Shown piece by piece: positions 42,194 through 52,650 of a stretch of 64,000 nucleotides of DNA. The position numbers were made by a program, and so were the translations under genes. Positions within the stretch are counted from its first letter, which is position 1. The number at the start of each line of letters is the position of its first letter. The notes below the pieces were generated by a model, which was given only the letters and a program-made list of their open reading frames with translations, was not told the origin of the DNA and did no database searches. The DNA is from Comamonadaceae bacterium (GTDB lineage Bacteria > Pseudomonadota > Gammaproteobacteria > Burkholderiales > Burkholderiaceae_C): assembly GCA_027484575.1 (NCBI GenBank), contig JAIXSQ010000018.1, positions 34,700 to 98,699 of the forward strand, written 5' to 3'.

Positions 42194-43189
42194 CTAGAAC
42201 GGTGGCAGGCCGGCGGCGCTGGCCGCGTTCTCGATGGGCACGGCGAAGCCGATGCCCAGGAAGGTGCGTGCCGGCGTGGGGTTGAGGATCGCGGTGACGA
42301 TGCCCACCACCTCGCCGTCCATGGTGACCAGCGGCCCGCCGGAATTGCCGGGGTTGGCCGCCGCGTCGAACTGGATCAGGTTGCTCATCTCCTGCTTGCC
42401 CTCGGGCGAGCGGAACGAGCGCTTGAGGCCCGAGACGATGCCGCCCGAGGCGGACGGCCCGATGCCGAACGGGAAGCCCACCGCCAGCACCTTGTCGCCC
42501 GGCCCCAGGTCGGCGGTCGAGCGCATGGTGGCGGCGATCATGTCGTCGGGGATGCGCGAGGCCTGCAGCACCGCCAGGTCGTTCTCGGGCTGGGCGCCGG
42601 TCACGGTCGCGCTGGCTTCCAGGCCGTCGTGGAAGGTGACCTGGATGCGGTCGGCGCCCGAGACCACGTGCAGGTTGGTCAGGATGATCCCCTTGTCGAC
42701 GATCACCACGCCGGTGCCCACGCCGCTCTCGATCTCGTCGTCGGCCGCCCCGTCTGGCGGTGTGGCCGCGGGGTCGAGGGCCTTGGGCTTGGCGGCGTGT
42801 GCCTTGGCGGCCTTGCCGTCCTGCAGCCGGCTCTTCTTGATGTAGCTGGTCACCCGCACCACCGACGGGCGGATGTTCTCGTAGGCCTTGGCGTACTCGG
42901 AGGGCAGCTGCTGCGTCTCCAGGGTCTTGAGCACCGCCGCGTTGATGTCCTTCTGGGTCAGCTGGCGCGGCACCGGGCGCAGCGCCAGCGAGGCGGCCAG
43001 CGCAGCGGCCAGCAGGGAGACGGCGGCCCACAGCAGCGCGGGGCTGGCGGCCAGCGCCCGCCAGCGCGAGCGCGGCGCGGCCGCCGCAGCGGGTGCGGGA
43101 TCGGGTGCGGCGGGGGAGGGGGTCGCGGGATCGGAGGCCTGCGGCGCAGGCGTCGGGCGGCTGGAGCTGTACAGAGCGGGCCTGCGCAT
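42194..43189 (-). CDS. S1C trypsin-like serine protease, membrane-anchored, no PDZ
   Basis: A 331-residue protein: Pro/Ala-rich cytoplasmic N-terminus, one transmembrane helix (about 53-72), then a trypsin-like domain with catalytic His in LTNLHVVSGAD, Asp in ENDLAVLQAS and Ser in NPGNSGGPLVT. It stops after the protease domain, without a PDZ. The ATG at 43189 has GGAAGG at good distance and is preferred over one at 43279. First gene of the protease-MoxR-DUF58-VWA set. Confidence 0.88.
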   Translation of the reverse strand: MRRPALYSSSRPTPAPQASDPATPSPAAPDPAPAAAAAPRSRWRALAASPALLWAAVSLLAAALAASLALRPVPRQLTQKDINAAVLKTLETQQLPSEYAKAYENIRPSVVRVTSYIKKSRLQDGKAAKAHAAKPKALDPAATPPDGAADDEIESGVGTGVVIVDKGIILTNLHVVSGADRIQVTFHDGLEASATVTGAQPENDLAVLQASRIPDDMIAATMRSTADLGPGDKVLAVGFPFGIGPSASGGIVSGLKRSFRSPEGKQEMSNLIQFDAAANPGNSGGPLVTMDGEVVGIVTAILNPTPARTFLGIGFAVPIENAASAAGLPPF

Positions 43190-43326
43190 CGGAGCGACCT
43201 TCCAGGAGCGTGTGCGGCCGGCCAGGGGCCGCACGGGCGACGTGGATTGCAAGGTATCACGGTTTGCGCGCCGGCGCATGGGTGACCCCCGGACGTTGCA
43301 CCGCGTTGCTGCGGCATCATCCGGCG

Positions 43327-44163
43327 GTGCTGGTCGACACCCATTGCCACCTCGACGCTGACGAGTTCGCGCCGGACGCCGCGGCCGTGCGTGCCCGCGC
43401 GGCCGCGGCCGGTGTGCGGCTGTGCGTCATCCCGGCCGTGGCGGCCGCCCACTTCGACCGGGTGCGGGCCCTGGCCGCCGCGGGTGGGGATGCCTATGCG
43501 CTGGGCATCCACCCGCTGTGGACGCCGCAGGCGGACGAGGCGGACATCGACCGGCTCGACACGGCGCTGGCGGCCAGCCGCGGCGACCCGCGGCTGGTGG
43601 CCGTGGGCGAGGTCGGGCTGGACCACTTCGTGCCGGGGCTGGACCCGCAGCGCCAGGCCTGGTTCCTGCGGGCCCAGCTGCGGCTGGCGCGGCGCGAGGG
43701 CCTGCCGGTGATCCTGCACGTGCGGCGCAGCGCCGATGCGTTGCTGCACCACCTGCGCGAGCTGCCGGTGGCCGGCGGGATCGCGCACGCCTTCAACGGC
43801 AGCGCACAGCAGGCGCAGGCGTTCGTGGCGCTGGGCTTCAAGCTCGGCTTCGGCGGCGCCGTGACGTACGCGCGCGCCCTGCAGTTGCGCCGGCTGGCCG
43901 CCCAGCTGCCGCTGGACGCACTGGTGCTGGAGACCGACGCGCCCGACATCCCGCCGCACTGGCTCTACCGCACGGCCGCCGAGCGCGCGGACGGCCAGCC
44001 CCAGGGCCGCAACGAGCCGGCCGAGCTGCCGCGCATCGCGCAGGTGGTGGCCGGCCTGCGCGGTGCCACGCCGCAGGCGCTGGCGGCCGCCACCACCGCC
44101 AACGCGGTGGCGGCCCTGCCGCGGCTGGGGCCGCTGCTCGCGGCCCTGCCGGCGCCGGCCTGA
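43327..44163 (+). CDS. TatD family metal-dependent hydrolase
   Basis: A 278-residue TIM-barrel hydrolase. Metal ligands are His-x-His in DTHCHLDADEF, Glu in GEVGLDHF, His in ILHVRRSADA, His in GIAHAFNGS and Asp in LETDAPDIPPHW. Family members are DNases or D-aminoacyl-tRNA-deacylase-like enzymes; the precise substrate is unclear. The start is taken as GTG at 43327, giving (M)LVDTHCHL. There is no good ribosome binding site, so the exact start is uncertain. Confidence 0.88.
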   Translation: MLVDTHCHLDADEFAPDAAAVRARAAAAGVRLCVIPAVAAAHFDRVRALAAAGGDAYALGIHPLWTPQADEADIDRLDTALAASRGDPRLVAVGEVGLDHFVPGLDPQRQAWFLRAQLRLARREGLPVILHVRRSADALLHHLRELPVAGGIAHAFNGSAQQAQAFVALGFKLGFGGAVTYARALQLRRLAAQLPLDALVLETDAPDIPPHWLYRTAAERADGQPQGRNEPAELPRIAQVVAGLRGATPQALAAATTANAVAALPRLGPLLAALPAPA

Positions 44164-44238
44164 CGCCAGCGCGACTGGCGCGCGGGCCGGCGCCGTGCGA
44201 CAAAGCGCGCTCCCGCCACAACCACAAGGAGACAACGC

Positions 44239-45522
44239 ATGCGCAGCTTCATGTCCTGGCGCCGCTGGATCGCGGCCGCCGGCTTCCTGGCCGCCAGCGC
44301 CGCCACCGTCGCGGCCGAACTGCCCCGGGCCAAGCCCGAGGAGGTCGGCCTGTCGTCCGAGCGCCTGGCCCGGGTGGGCCAGTGGCTGCAGGCCGAGGTC
44401 GATGCCGGCCGCATCCCGGGCGCCGTCGTCGTGGTGGGCCGCAACGGCAAGGTCGCCTGGCAGCAGTCCGTGGGCAAGCTCGACCCGGCGCGGCCCGACC
44501 CCATGGCCGCCGACAGCATCTTCCGCATCTACTCGATGACCAAGCCGCTGGTGTCGGTGGCCACGATGATGCTGGCCGAGGAAGGCAAGCTGATCCTCGA
44601 GGCGCCCGTCGCGCGCTACATCCCGTCGTTCGCCAACGTGAAGGTCGGCGTCGAGAAGGTCGATCCGGCCACCGGCGCCAAGACGCTCGAGCTGGTCGCG
44701 CCGCGCCGGCCGATGACGGTGCAGGACCTGCTGCGCCACACCTCGGGCCTGACCTACGGCTTCTTCGGCGATTCGCTGGTCAAGAAGGCCTACCTGGACG
44801 CCGGCATCGGCGTGGCGGGCGACTTCACCAACGCCGAGTTCGCCGACAAGCTCGCCACGCTGCCGCTGCACTACCAGCCCGGCAGCACCTGGGACTACAG
44901 CTATTCCACCGACGTGCTGGGCCGCGTGCTCGAGGTCGTGACCGGCCAGCCGCTGCTGGCGGTGCTCCGGACGAAGCTGCTGGACCCGCTGGGCATGCGC
45001 GACACCAGCTTCTACGTGCCCGAGCCCGCGCGGCAGGCGCGGCTGGCCGAGCCGCTGGCCGACGACCGCGTGATCGGCGCCGGCGCCACCATCGGCAACC
45101 CGCGCATCCCGATGAAGTTCGAGTCGGGCGGCGGCGGGCTGGTCTCCACCGCGCGCGACTACAGCCGCTTCCTGCAGATGCTGCTCAACGGCGGCGCGCT
45201 CGACGGCCGCCGCTACATCAGCCCGGCCACGCTGCGCTTCATGACCTCCGACCAGCTCGGCACGGCCATCGCGCCCGGGCCGCTGTACCTGCCGGGGGCC
45301 GGCTACGGCTTCGGCCTGGGCTTCGCGGTGCGGCGCACCGATGGCGAGGCCGCCGCCACCTCGGCCGCCGGGGAATACAACTGGGGCGGCGCCGGCGGCA
45401 CCGCGTTCTGGGTCGACCCGCGCAACGGCATGTACGTGGTGTTCATGATGCAGTCGCCCAAGCAGCGCGTGGCCTACCGGTCGGTGCTGCGCAACATGGT
45501 CTACGCGGCGGTCGAGCGCTGA
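44239..45522 (+). CDS. Exported serine hydrolase, beta-lactamase class C fold
   Basis: A 427-residue secreted protein with a signal peptide (about 1-29, ending VAA). The penicillin-binding/beta-lactamase fold has Ser-x-x-Lys in YSMTKPLVS (about 97-105), the family HTSGLTYGFF segment, a YSYSTDVLGRVLE region carrying the Tyr motif, and a C-terminal GGAGGTAFWVDPRN region replacing the KTG box. Such proteins are more often esterases or D-aminopeptidases than true beta-lactamases. Preceded by AAGGAG 9 bases before the ATG. Confidence 0.9.
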   Translation: MRSFMSWRRWIAAAGFLAASAATVAAELPRAKPEEVGLSSERLARVGQWLQAEVDAGRIPGAVVVVGRNGKVAWQQSVGKLDPARPDPMAADSIFRIYSMTKPLVSVATMMLAEEGKLILEAPVARYIPSFANVKVGVEKVDPATGAKTLELVAPRRPMTVQDLLRHTSGLTYGFFGDSLVKKAYLDAGIGVAGDFTNAEFADKLATLPLHYQPGSTWDYSYSTDVLGRVLEVVTGQPLLAVLRTKLLDPLGMRDTSFYVPEPARQARLAEPLADDRVIGAGATIGNPRIPMKFESGGGGLVSTARDYSRFLQMLLNGGALDGRRYISPATLRFMTSDQLGTAIAPGPLYLPGAGYGFGLGFAVRRTDGEAAATSAAGEYNWGGAGGTAFWVDPRNGMYVVFMMQSPKQRVAYRSVLRNMVYAAVER

Positions 45523-45558
45523 CGGGCGGGGCAGGTCGGGGCAGGGCGGGCGGGCCGG

Positions 45559-45564
45559 GATAAT
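45559..45564 (+). promoter_or_regulatory. Putative -10 box GATAAT directly before a GTG start
   Basis: GATAAT followed by CGGCCC ends 6 bases before the GTG of the spermidine-synthase-like gene. A transcript from it would be leaderless or have a leader of 1-2 bases, which fits the absence of a ribosome binding site. Confidence 0.4.
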
Positions 45565-45570
45565 CGGCCC

Positions 45571-46317
45571 GTGACCGCCGACGCCCTGCCCGAAGTCAAC
45601 TTCTCCGACCACGGGGACATCCGCTACCTGCACCTGGGCACCGAGTGGGTGCAGGGCTCGATGCGGCTGGACGAGCCGTTCGAGATCCACCTCGAGTACG
45701 TCCAGCGCATGATGGCCTGGCTGCTCTTCGTCGATCCCGCCGGCGTGCCCAAGCGGCACGCCATGCAGCTGGGCCTGGGGGCGGCATCGCTGACCAAGTT
45801 CTGCCACCGCAAGCTGCGCATGACCACCACGGCCATCGAGCTGAACCCGCAGGTGGTGGCGGCCTGCCGGCTGTGGTTCAAGCTGCCCAAGGACGACACC
45901 CGGCTGTCCGTGGTGCTGGGCGACGCGGCCGAGGTCGCGGCGCACGCGCACTGGCGCGGCCGCATCGACGCCCTGCAGGTGGACCTGTACGACCACGAGG
46001 CCGCCGCGCCGGTGCTGGACAGCCAGGCCTTCTATGCCGACTGCCGGCGCCTGCTCACCGAGGACGGCGTGATGACGGTGAACCTGTTCGGCCGCACCTC
46101 CAGCTACGAGCGCAGCCTGGCGCGCATCCAGGCCGCCTTCGGCCCCGGCTGCGCCTGGGCGTTCCGGCCCACCCGCGAGGGCAACACCATCGTGCTGGCG
46201 ACCCGCGAGCCGGTCACCTTCGAGCGTGGCGAACTGGCGCGCCGGGCCGAGGTCGTGCGCGAGCGCTGGGGGCTGCCGGCCCACAAGTGGCTGCGCGTGC
46301 TGCGGGCTGTGGAATGA
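45571..46317 (+). CDS. Spermidine-synthase-like methyltransferase-fold protein
   Basis: A 248-residue protein with the SpeE/Rossmann methyltransferase fold. The nucleotide-binding region is represented by MQLGLGAASLTKFCHRKL (about 66-83) and the acidic AIELNPQVVAACRLWF, followed by DALQVDLYDHEAAAPVL. The N-terminal tetramerisation domain of true spermidine synthases is missing. Polyamine synthesis cannot be assumed. Uses GTG with no visible ribosome binding site. Confidence 0.82.
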   Translation: MTADALPEVNFSDHGDIRYLHLGTEWVQGSMRLDEPFEIHLEYVQRMMAWLLFVDPAGVPKRHAMQLGLGAASLTKFCHRKLRMTTTAIELNPQVVAACRLWFKLPKDDTRLSVVLGDAAEVAAHAHWRGRIDALQVDLYDHEAAAPVLDSQAFYADCRRLLTEDGVMTVNLFGRTSSYERSLARIQAAFGPGCAWAFRPTREGNTIVLATREPVTFERGELARRAEVVRERWGLPAHKWLRVLRAVE

Positions 46318-46324
46318 TGGCGCC

Positions 46325-48130
<1,806 letters not shown>

Positions 48131-48259
48131 CCCGGCGCCCCGGCGGGCGGCGGACGGTCGTCCCGCACACGACAAATAGGTGAAATCCACATCGGGGCGG
48201 GCTGCACCCGGCCGCAACAATCCGGCGGCCCGGCCGAGGTGGACCGGGAGGAGACGACT

Positions 48260-48748
48260 TTGCGTATCAAGAGCCAGAAGGATTTCCTCGCCGGCTTGAT
48301 GTTCCTGGTGACCGGCGTCGGCTTCGCCTGGGGCGCGACCACGTACACCATCGGCACCGGTGCCCGCATGGGCCCCGGCTACTTCCCCCTGGTGCTGGGC
48401 ATCCTGCTGGCCGTGCTGGGCGCGGCCGTGGTCTTCGGCTCGCTCGTGGTGGAGACCGAGGACGGCGAGAAGGTGGGCACCATCGCCTGGCGCCCCCTGG
48501 GCTACATCATCGGGTCCAACGTGCTGTTCGGCATCCTGCTGGCCGGCCTGCCCAAGTTCGGCATCCCCGCCATGGGCCTGATCGTCGCCATCTACGGCCT
48601 GACCTTCGTGGCCTCGCTGGCCGGCGACGACTTCCGCCCGAAGGAAGTCGCGGTGCTGGCCACCGTGCTGGCGATCCTGAGCTACCTGGCGTTCGTGGTG
48701 CTGCTCAAGCTGCAGTTCCCGGTGTGGCCCTCGTTCCTGACCAACTGA
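48260..48748 (+). CDS. tctB: TctB family tripartite tricarboxylate transporter small membrane subunit, TTG start
   Basis: A 162-residue protein with four membrane segments and the TctB opening KSQKDFLAGLMFLVTGVGFAW. The GGGAGGAG at 48246-48253 lies 6 bases before TTG 48260, which decides the start over an in-frame GTG at 48239. With TctA it forms the membrane part of a solute symporter for carboxylates. No periplasmic TctC binding protein is encoded beside it. Confidence 0.9.
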   Translation: MRIKSQKDFLAGLMFLVTGVGFAWGATTYTIGTGARMGPGYFPLVLGILLAVLGAAVVFGSLVVETEDGEKVGTIAWRPLGYIIGSNVLFGILLAGLPKFGIPAMGLIVAIYGLTFVASLAGDDFRPKEVAVLATVLAILSYLAFVVLLKLQFPVWPSFLTN

Positions 48749-48758
48749 AGGCCCGCCC

Positions 48759-50273
48759 ATGGACCTGATTTCCAACCTCTCGCTCGGCTTCGGCGTCGCG
48801 TTCACGCCGATCAACCTGCTGTACGGCTTCGTCGGCTGCCTGCTGGGCACGCTGATCGGCGTGCTGCCCGGCGTCGGCCCCGTGGCCACCATCGCCATGC
48901 TGCTGCCGGCCACCTACGCGCTGCCCCCCGTGTCGGCGCTGATCATGCTGGCCGGCATCTACTACGGCGCCCAGTACGGCGGCTCCACCACCGCCATCCT
49001 GGTCAACCTGCCCGGTGAATCGTCCTCGGTGGTGACCGTCATCGACGGCTACCAGATGGCCCGCAAGGGCCGCGCCGGACCGGCCCTGGCGGCCGCGGGC
49101 ATGGGCTCGTTCTTCGCCGGCTGCGTGGGCACCCTGATCCTGGCCGCCTTCGCGGCGCCGCTGACCGAGGTCGCCTTCAAGTTCGGCCCCGCCGAGTACT
49201 TCTCGCTGATGGTGCTGGGCCTGATCGGCGCCGTGGTGCTGGCCTCGGGCTCGCTGATCAAGGCCGTGGCCATGATCGTGCTGGGCCTGCTGCTGGGCCT
49301 GGTGGGCACCGACGTGAACTCCGGCGTCGCCCGCTACTCGTTCGACATCCCCGAGCTGACCGACGGCATCGGCTTCATCGTGATCGCGATGGGCGTGTTC
49401 GGCTACGGCGAGATCATCATGAACCTCTCGAAGCACGCCGACGAGCGCGAGGTGTTCACCGCCAAGGTCACCGGCCTGTTCCCGACCGCGGAAGACTTCA
49501 AGAACATGCTGCCGGCGGTGCTGCGCGGCACCGCGCTGGGCGCGGCGCTGGGCATCCTGCCGGGCGGCGGCGCGCTGCTGTCGGCCTTCGCGGCCTACAC
49601 CATCGAGAAGAAGACCAAGCTCAAGCCGGGCGAAGTGCCGTTCGGCAAGGGCAACATCCGCGGCGTGGCAGCCCCCGAGGCCGCCAACAACGCCGGCGCG
49701 CAGACCTCGTTCATCCCGCTGCTGACGCTGGGCATCCCGCCCAACGCCGTGATGGCGCTGATGGTGGGCGCGATGACGATCCACAACATCCAGCCGGGCC
49801 CGCAGGTGATGACCAGCAACCCGCAGCTGTTCTGGGGCCTGATCGCCTCGATGTGGATCGGCAACGCGATGCTGATCATCCTGAACCTGCCGCTGATCGG
49901 CATGTGGATCAAGCTGCTGACCGTGCCCTACCGCTGGCTGTTCCCGTCCATCGTGCTGTTCTGCGCGATCGGCGTGTACTCGACCAACAACAACACCTGG
50001 GACATCTGGATGGTGGCGCTGTTCGGTGTCATCGGCTACGCGTTCCTCAAGCTCGGGGCCGAGCCGGCGCCGCTGCTGCTGGGCTTCATCCTGGGCCCGA
50101 TGATGGAAGAGAACCTGCGCCGCGCGCTGCTGCTGTCGCGCGGCGACTGGAGCGTGTTCGTGACCCGCCCGCTGTCGGCCGGCCTGCTGGCCGCCGCCCT
50201 GCTGCTGCTGGTGATCGTGCTGCTGCCGTCCATCAAGAGCAAGCGCGAAGACGTCTTCCAGGAAGAGGACTGA
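48759..50273 (+). CDS. tctA: TctA family tripartite tricarboxylate transporter large membrane subunit
   Basis: A 504-residue membrane protein with about 11-12 helices. It has the family stretches GTLIGVLPGVGPVATIAMLLP (near residue 30) and YYGAQYGGSTTAILVNLPGE, and the inverted-repeat counterpart GILPGGGALLSAFAAYTIEK (about 266-285), with PEAANNAGAQTSFIPLLTLGIP. It is the proton- or sodium-coupled transport subunit. The binding-protein partner is missing locally. Confidence 0.95.
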   Translation: MDLISNLSLGFGVAFTPINLLYGFVGCLLGTLIGVLPGVGPVATIAMLLPATYALPPVSALIMLAGIYYGAQYGGSTTAILVNLPGESSSVVTVIDGYQMARKGRAGPALAAAGMGSFFAGCVGTLILAAFAAPLTEVAFKFGPAEYFSLMVLGLIGAVVLASGSLIKAVAMIVLGLLLGLVGTDVNSGVARYSFDIPELTDGIGFIVIAMGVFGYGEIIMNLSKHADEREVFTAKVTGLFPTAEDFKNMLPAVLRGTALGAALGILPGGGALLSAFAAYTIEKKTKLKPGEVPFGKGNIRGVAAPEAANNAGAQTSFIPLLTLGIPPNAVMALMVGAMTIHNIQPGPQVMTSNPQLFWGLIASMWIGNAMLIILNLPLIGMWIKLLTVPYRWLFPSIVLFCAIGVYSTNNNTWDIWMVALFGVIGYAFLKLGAEPAPLLLGFILGPMMEENLRRALLLSRGDWSVFVTRPLSAGLLAAALLLLVIVLLPSIKSKREDVFQEED

Positions 50274-50340
50274 GGTCCGCGGCTCCAGGTCCGCCTGCGC
50301 GGACCTGGACGGACCTCAGAAGGCGGGCCTCTGGCCCGCC
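50272..50340. repeat. Nested and tandem inverted repeats after tctA
   Basis: GAGGTCCG (50272-50279) pairs with CGGACCTC (50310-50317) and encloses a perfect 10-bp hairpin CCAGGTCCGC / GCGGACCTGG (50285-50308). A second hairpin GGCGGGCC-TCT-GGCCCGCC (50322-50340) follows. These GC-only stems have no T run and may be an mRNA 3'-end stabiliser in front of the true terminator. Confidence 0.65.
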
Positions 50341-50358
50341 GGGCAATGGATGCCATCG

Positions 50359-50387
50359 ACGGCGCCCCTTGGGGCGCCGTTCCTTTT
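50359..50387 (+). terminator. Intrinsic terminator after tctBA
   Basis: Arms ACGGCGCCCC / GGGGCGCCGT (the innermost pair would open to give a 4-base CTTG loop) are followed by TCCTTTT. It is the third stem-loop after the tctA stop and the only one with a T-rich tail. Confidence 0.7.
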
Positions 50388-50422
50388 GGGCCGTGCACAA
50401 TGGCTCGTCCGTGAGGGGTCCC

Positions 50423-51724
50423 ATGCCGCCAGCCACCATCCATCCGCGCCCGCATCCGCAGCGGGCCGCGCTGCACAACGAGATCCACGCGCGCCCGCCC
50501 GAGGCGCTCGGGGCGCCGCTGGCCATCAGCCACATGGTGATGGTCTGCGACGCGGCGCAGCGCGAGGCCAGCCGGGCCCACCTGGCGGCCCTGGCGCGTG
50601 ACCATCACCTGCCGCAGCCCGACGCCAGCATCACCCACCTGCGGCTGGACCTGGGCGCCTGGCGGCTGCGCTGGGAGCTGCACACCGAGTTCGTCAGCTG
50701 GACCTTCACCCGCCCGTTCGACGCCGCCGGCTTCGGCACCCGCGCCCCGGACGACGCGCTGGCGGCCGTGCCGCGCGACTGGCTCGCCTCGATGCCGGGC
50801 CAGTGGCTGGTGGGCATGCACCTGTGGGTGCTGGCCAGCCAGGACTTCGGCAACGGCAGCCTCGCCGGCCACGTGCTCAACGAGGAGACGCTGGTCGCCT
50901 CCACCGTGGCCCAGGGCCACGGCGAGGTCTACACCGACCTGGCGCTGCACGCCGACGGCTTCGCCCGCATGGTGCTGCTGGCCGGCACCATTTCGCCGCG
51001 CGGCCTGGGCCGCCTGGTGCAGCAGTTGCTGGAGATCGAGACCTACCGCATGGCGGCGCTGCTGGGCCTGCCGGCGGCGCGCCAGGCCTTCGCGGTGCTG
51101 GGATCGGCCGAGCGCGAGCTGGCCGAGCTGGCCGGCGCGATCCGCGCGGCCGACCGCAACGACGAGCCCCAGCTGCTGGACCGCCTGACCAAGCTGGCCG
51201 GCGAGGTCGAGAGCCAGTACGCCGCCACGCACGCGCGGTTCTCGGCCAGTGCGGCCTACTTCGAGCTGGTCGACCGCCGCATCGCCGACATCGGCGAGTC
51301 GCGCCTGCCCGGGCTGCAGACCCTGGGCGAATTCATCCGCCGGCGCCTGACCCCGGCACGCAGCACCTGCGAGTGGGCCACGCGCCGGCAGGACGCCCTG
51401 AGCCAGCGGGTCTCGCGCATCAGCAACCTGCTGCGCACCCGGGTCGAGATCGAGCAGCAGCAGAGCAGCCAGGGGCTGCTGGGCGCGATGAACAAGCGCC
51501 AGGGCCTGCAGCTGCAGCTGCAGGCCACGGTCGAGGGCCTGTCGGTGGCCGCGATCACCTACTACGTGGTGGGCCTGGTCAGCTACCTGGCCAAGGGCGC
51601 GCATGCGGTCGGCTGGCCGTTCAGCCCCGAGTCGACCGCGGCGGCCGCGATCCCGGTGGTGGTGGCCGCGGTGTGGCTGTCGCTGCGGCGGCTGCACCGG
51701 CGCGTGTTCCAGGCCGACGCGTGA
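50423..51724 (+). CDS. DUF3422 family protein
   Basis: A 433-residue protein of the DUF3422 family, found mainly in proteobacteria. The opening HPQRAALHNEIHARPPEALGAP and the WxF-x-T-R segment (SWTFTRPFD) are typical. A coiled-coil middle (about 225-330) is followed by two C-terminal membrane helices (about 372-392 and 405-420). Function is unknown. The ATG is preceded by GAGGGG. The stop overlaps the EamA start as GTGA. Confidence 0.88.
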   Translation: MPPATIHPRPHPQRAALHNEIHARPPEALGAPLAISHMVMVCDAAQREASRAHLAALARDHHLPQPDASITHLRLDLGAWRLRWELHTEFVSWTFTRPFDAAGFGTRAPDDALAAVPRDWLASMPGQWLVGMHLWVLASQDFGNGSLAGHVLNEETLVASTVAQGHGEVYTDLALHADGFARMVLLAGTISPRGLGRLVQQLLEIETYRMAALLGLPAARQAFAVLGSAERELAELAGAIRAADRNDEPQLLDRLTKLAGEVESQYAATHARFSASAAYFELVDRRIADIGESRLPGLQTLGEFIRRRLTPARSTCEWATRRQDALSQRVSRISNLLRTRVEIEQQQSSQGLLGAMNKRQGLQLQLQATVEGLSVAAITYYVVGLVSYLAKGAHAVGWPFSPESTAAAAIPVVVAAVWLSLRRLHRRVFQADA

Positions 51725-52620
51725 AGGAGGCGGCGCCGTCCACGCTCGGGCCCGGGCTGGCGCTGGCGCTGGCCGGCGCCATCGCCTTCAGCGGCAAGGC
51801 CATCATCGTCAAGCTCGCGTACCGGCACGGCGTGGACGCGGTCACGCTGATCATGCTGCGCATGCTGTTCGCGCTGCCGATCTTCGCGCTGCTGGCGTGG
51901 TGGTCCAGCCGCGGCCAGCCGCCGCTGTCGGGCCGCGACTGGGCCGGGGTGGTGGGCCTGGGGTTCAGCGGCTACTACCTGGCCAGCTTCCTCGACTTCG
52001 CGGGCCTGCAGTACGTGACCGCCTCGTTCGAGCGCCTGGTCCTGTACCTGAACCCCACGCTGGTGCTGCTGCTGGGCTGGCTGCTGCACGGCAAGACCGT
52101 GCGCAGCCAGCACCTGGCGGGCATGGCGGTGAGCTATGCGGGCGTGCTGCTGGTCTTCGGCCACGAGATCGGCGTGGCCGGCTCGGGCGTGGCCTGGGGC
52201 GCGTTCCTGGTCTTCGCCAGCGCGGTGTCGTACGCGCTGTACCTGGTCTACAGCGGCCAGATGGTGCAGCGCCTGGGCTCGCTGCGGCTGGTGGGCCTGG
52301 CCACCAGCGTGGCCTGCTTGTGCTGCCTGGCGCAGTTCGCGATCCTGCGGCCGCTGGACACCGCCTTCGCGGTCGCGCCCCAGGTGATCTGGCTGTCCGT
52401 GCTCAACGCCACCGCCTGCACCGCGGTGCCGGTGCTGCTGGTGATGATGGCGATCGAGCGCATCGGCGCGGCGCTCACCGCGCAGACCGGCATGGTCGGC
52501 CCGCTGTCCACCATCGCGATGGGCGTGCTGCTGCTGGGCGAGCCGTTCACCGGCTGGGTGGTGGCCGGCACGGCGCTGGTGCTGGCCGGCATCTGGGTCT
52601 TCACCCGGGCCCCGCGCTGA
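51721..52620 (+). CDS. EamA/DMT family transporter
   Basis: A 299-residue protein with ten hydrophobic helices arranged as two EamA repeats (about 10-140 and 155-295). Repeat signatures include FSGYYLASFLDFAGLQYVTA and LLGEPFTGWVVAGTALVLAG. A drug/metabolite-type exporter of unknown substrate. The GTG start overlaps the DUF3422 stop (GTGA). Confidence 0.9.
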   Translation: MKEAAPSTLGPGLALALAGAIAFSGKAIIVKLAYRHGVDAVTLIMLRMLFALPIFALLAWWSSRGQPPLSGRDWAGVVGLGFSGYYLASFLDFAGLQYVTASFERLVLYLNPTLVLLLGWLLHGKTVRSQHLAGMAVSYAGVLLVFGHEIGVAGSGVAWGAFLVFASAVSYALYLVYSGQMVQRLGSLRLVGLATSVACLCCLAQFAILRPLDTAFAVAPQVIWLSVLNATACTAVPVLLVMMAIERIGAALTAQTGMVGPLSTIAMGVLLLGEPFTGWVVAGTALVLAGIWVFTRAPR

Positions 52621-52650
52621 GGCGCGCGCGACCCGGCGGCCGGCGCGGCG

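Noticed and set aside
50423..51724. DUF3422 protein as a defence or toxin gene
   Set aside because: The sequence shows only the DUF3422 pattern with two C-terminal helices. Nothing supports a defence role.
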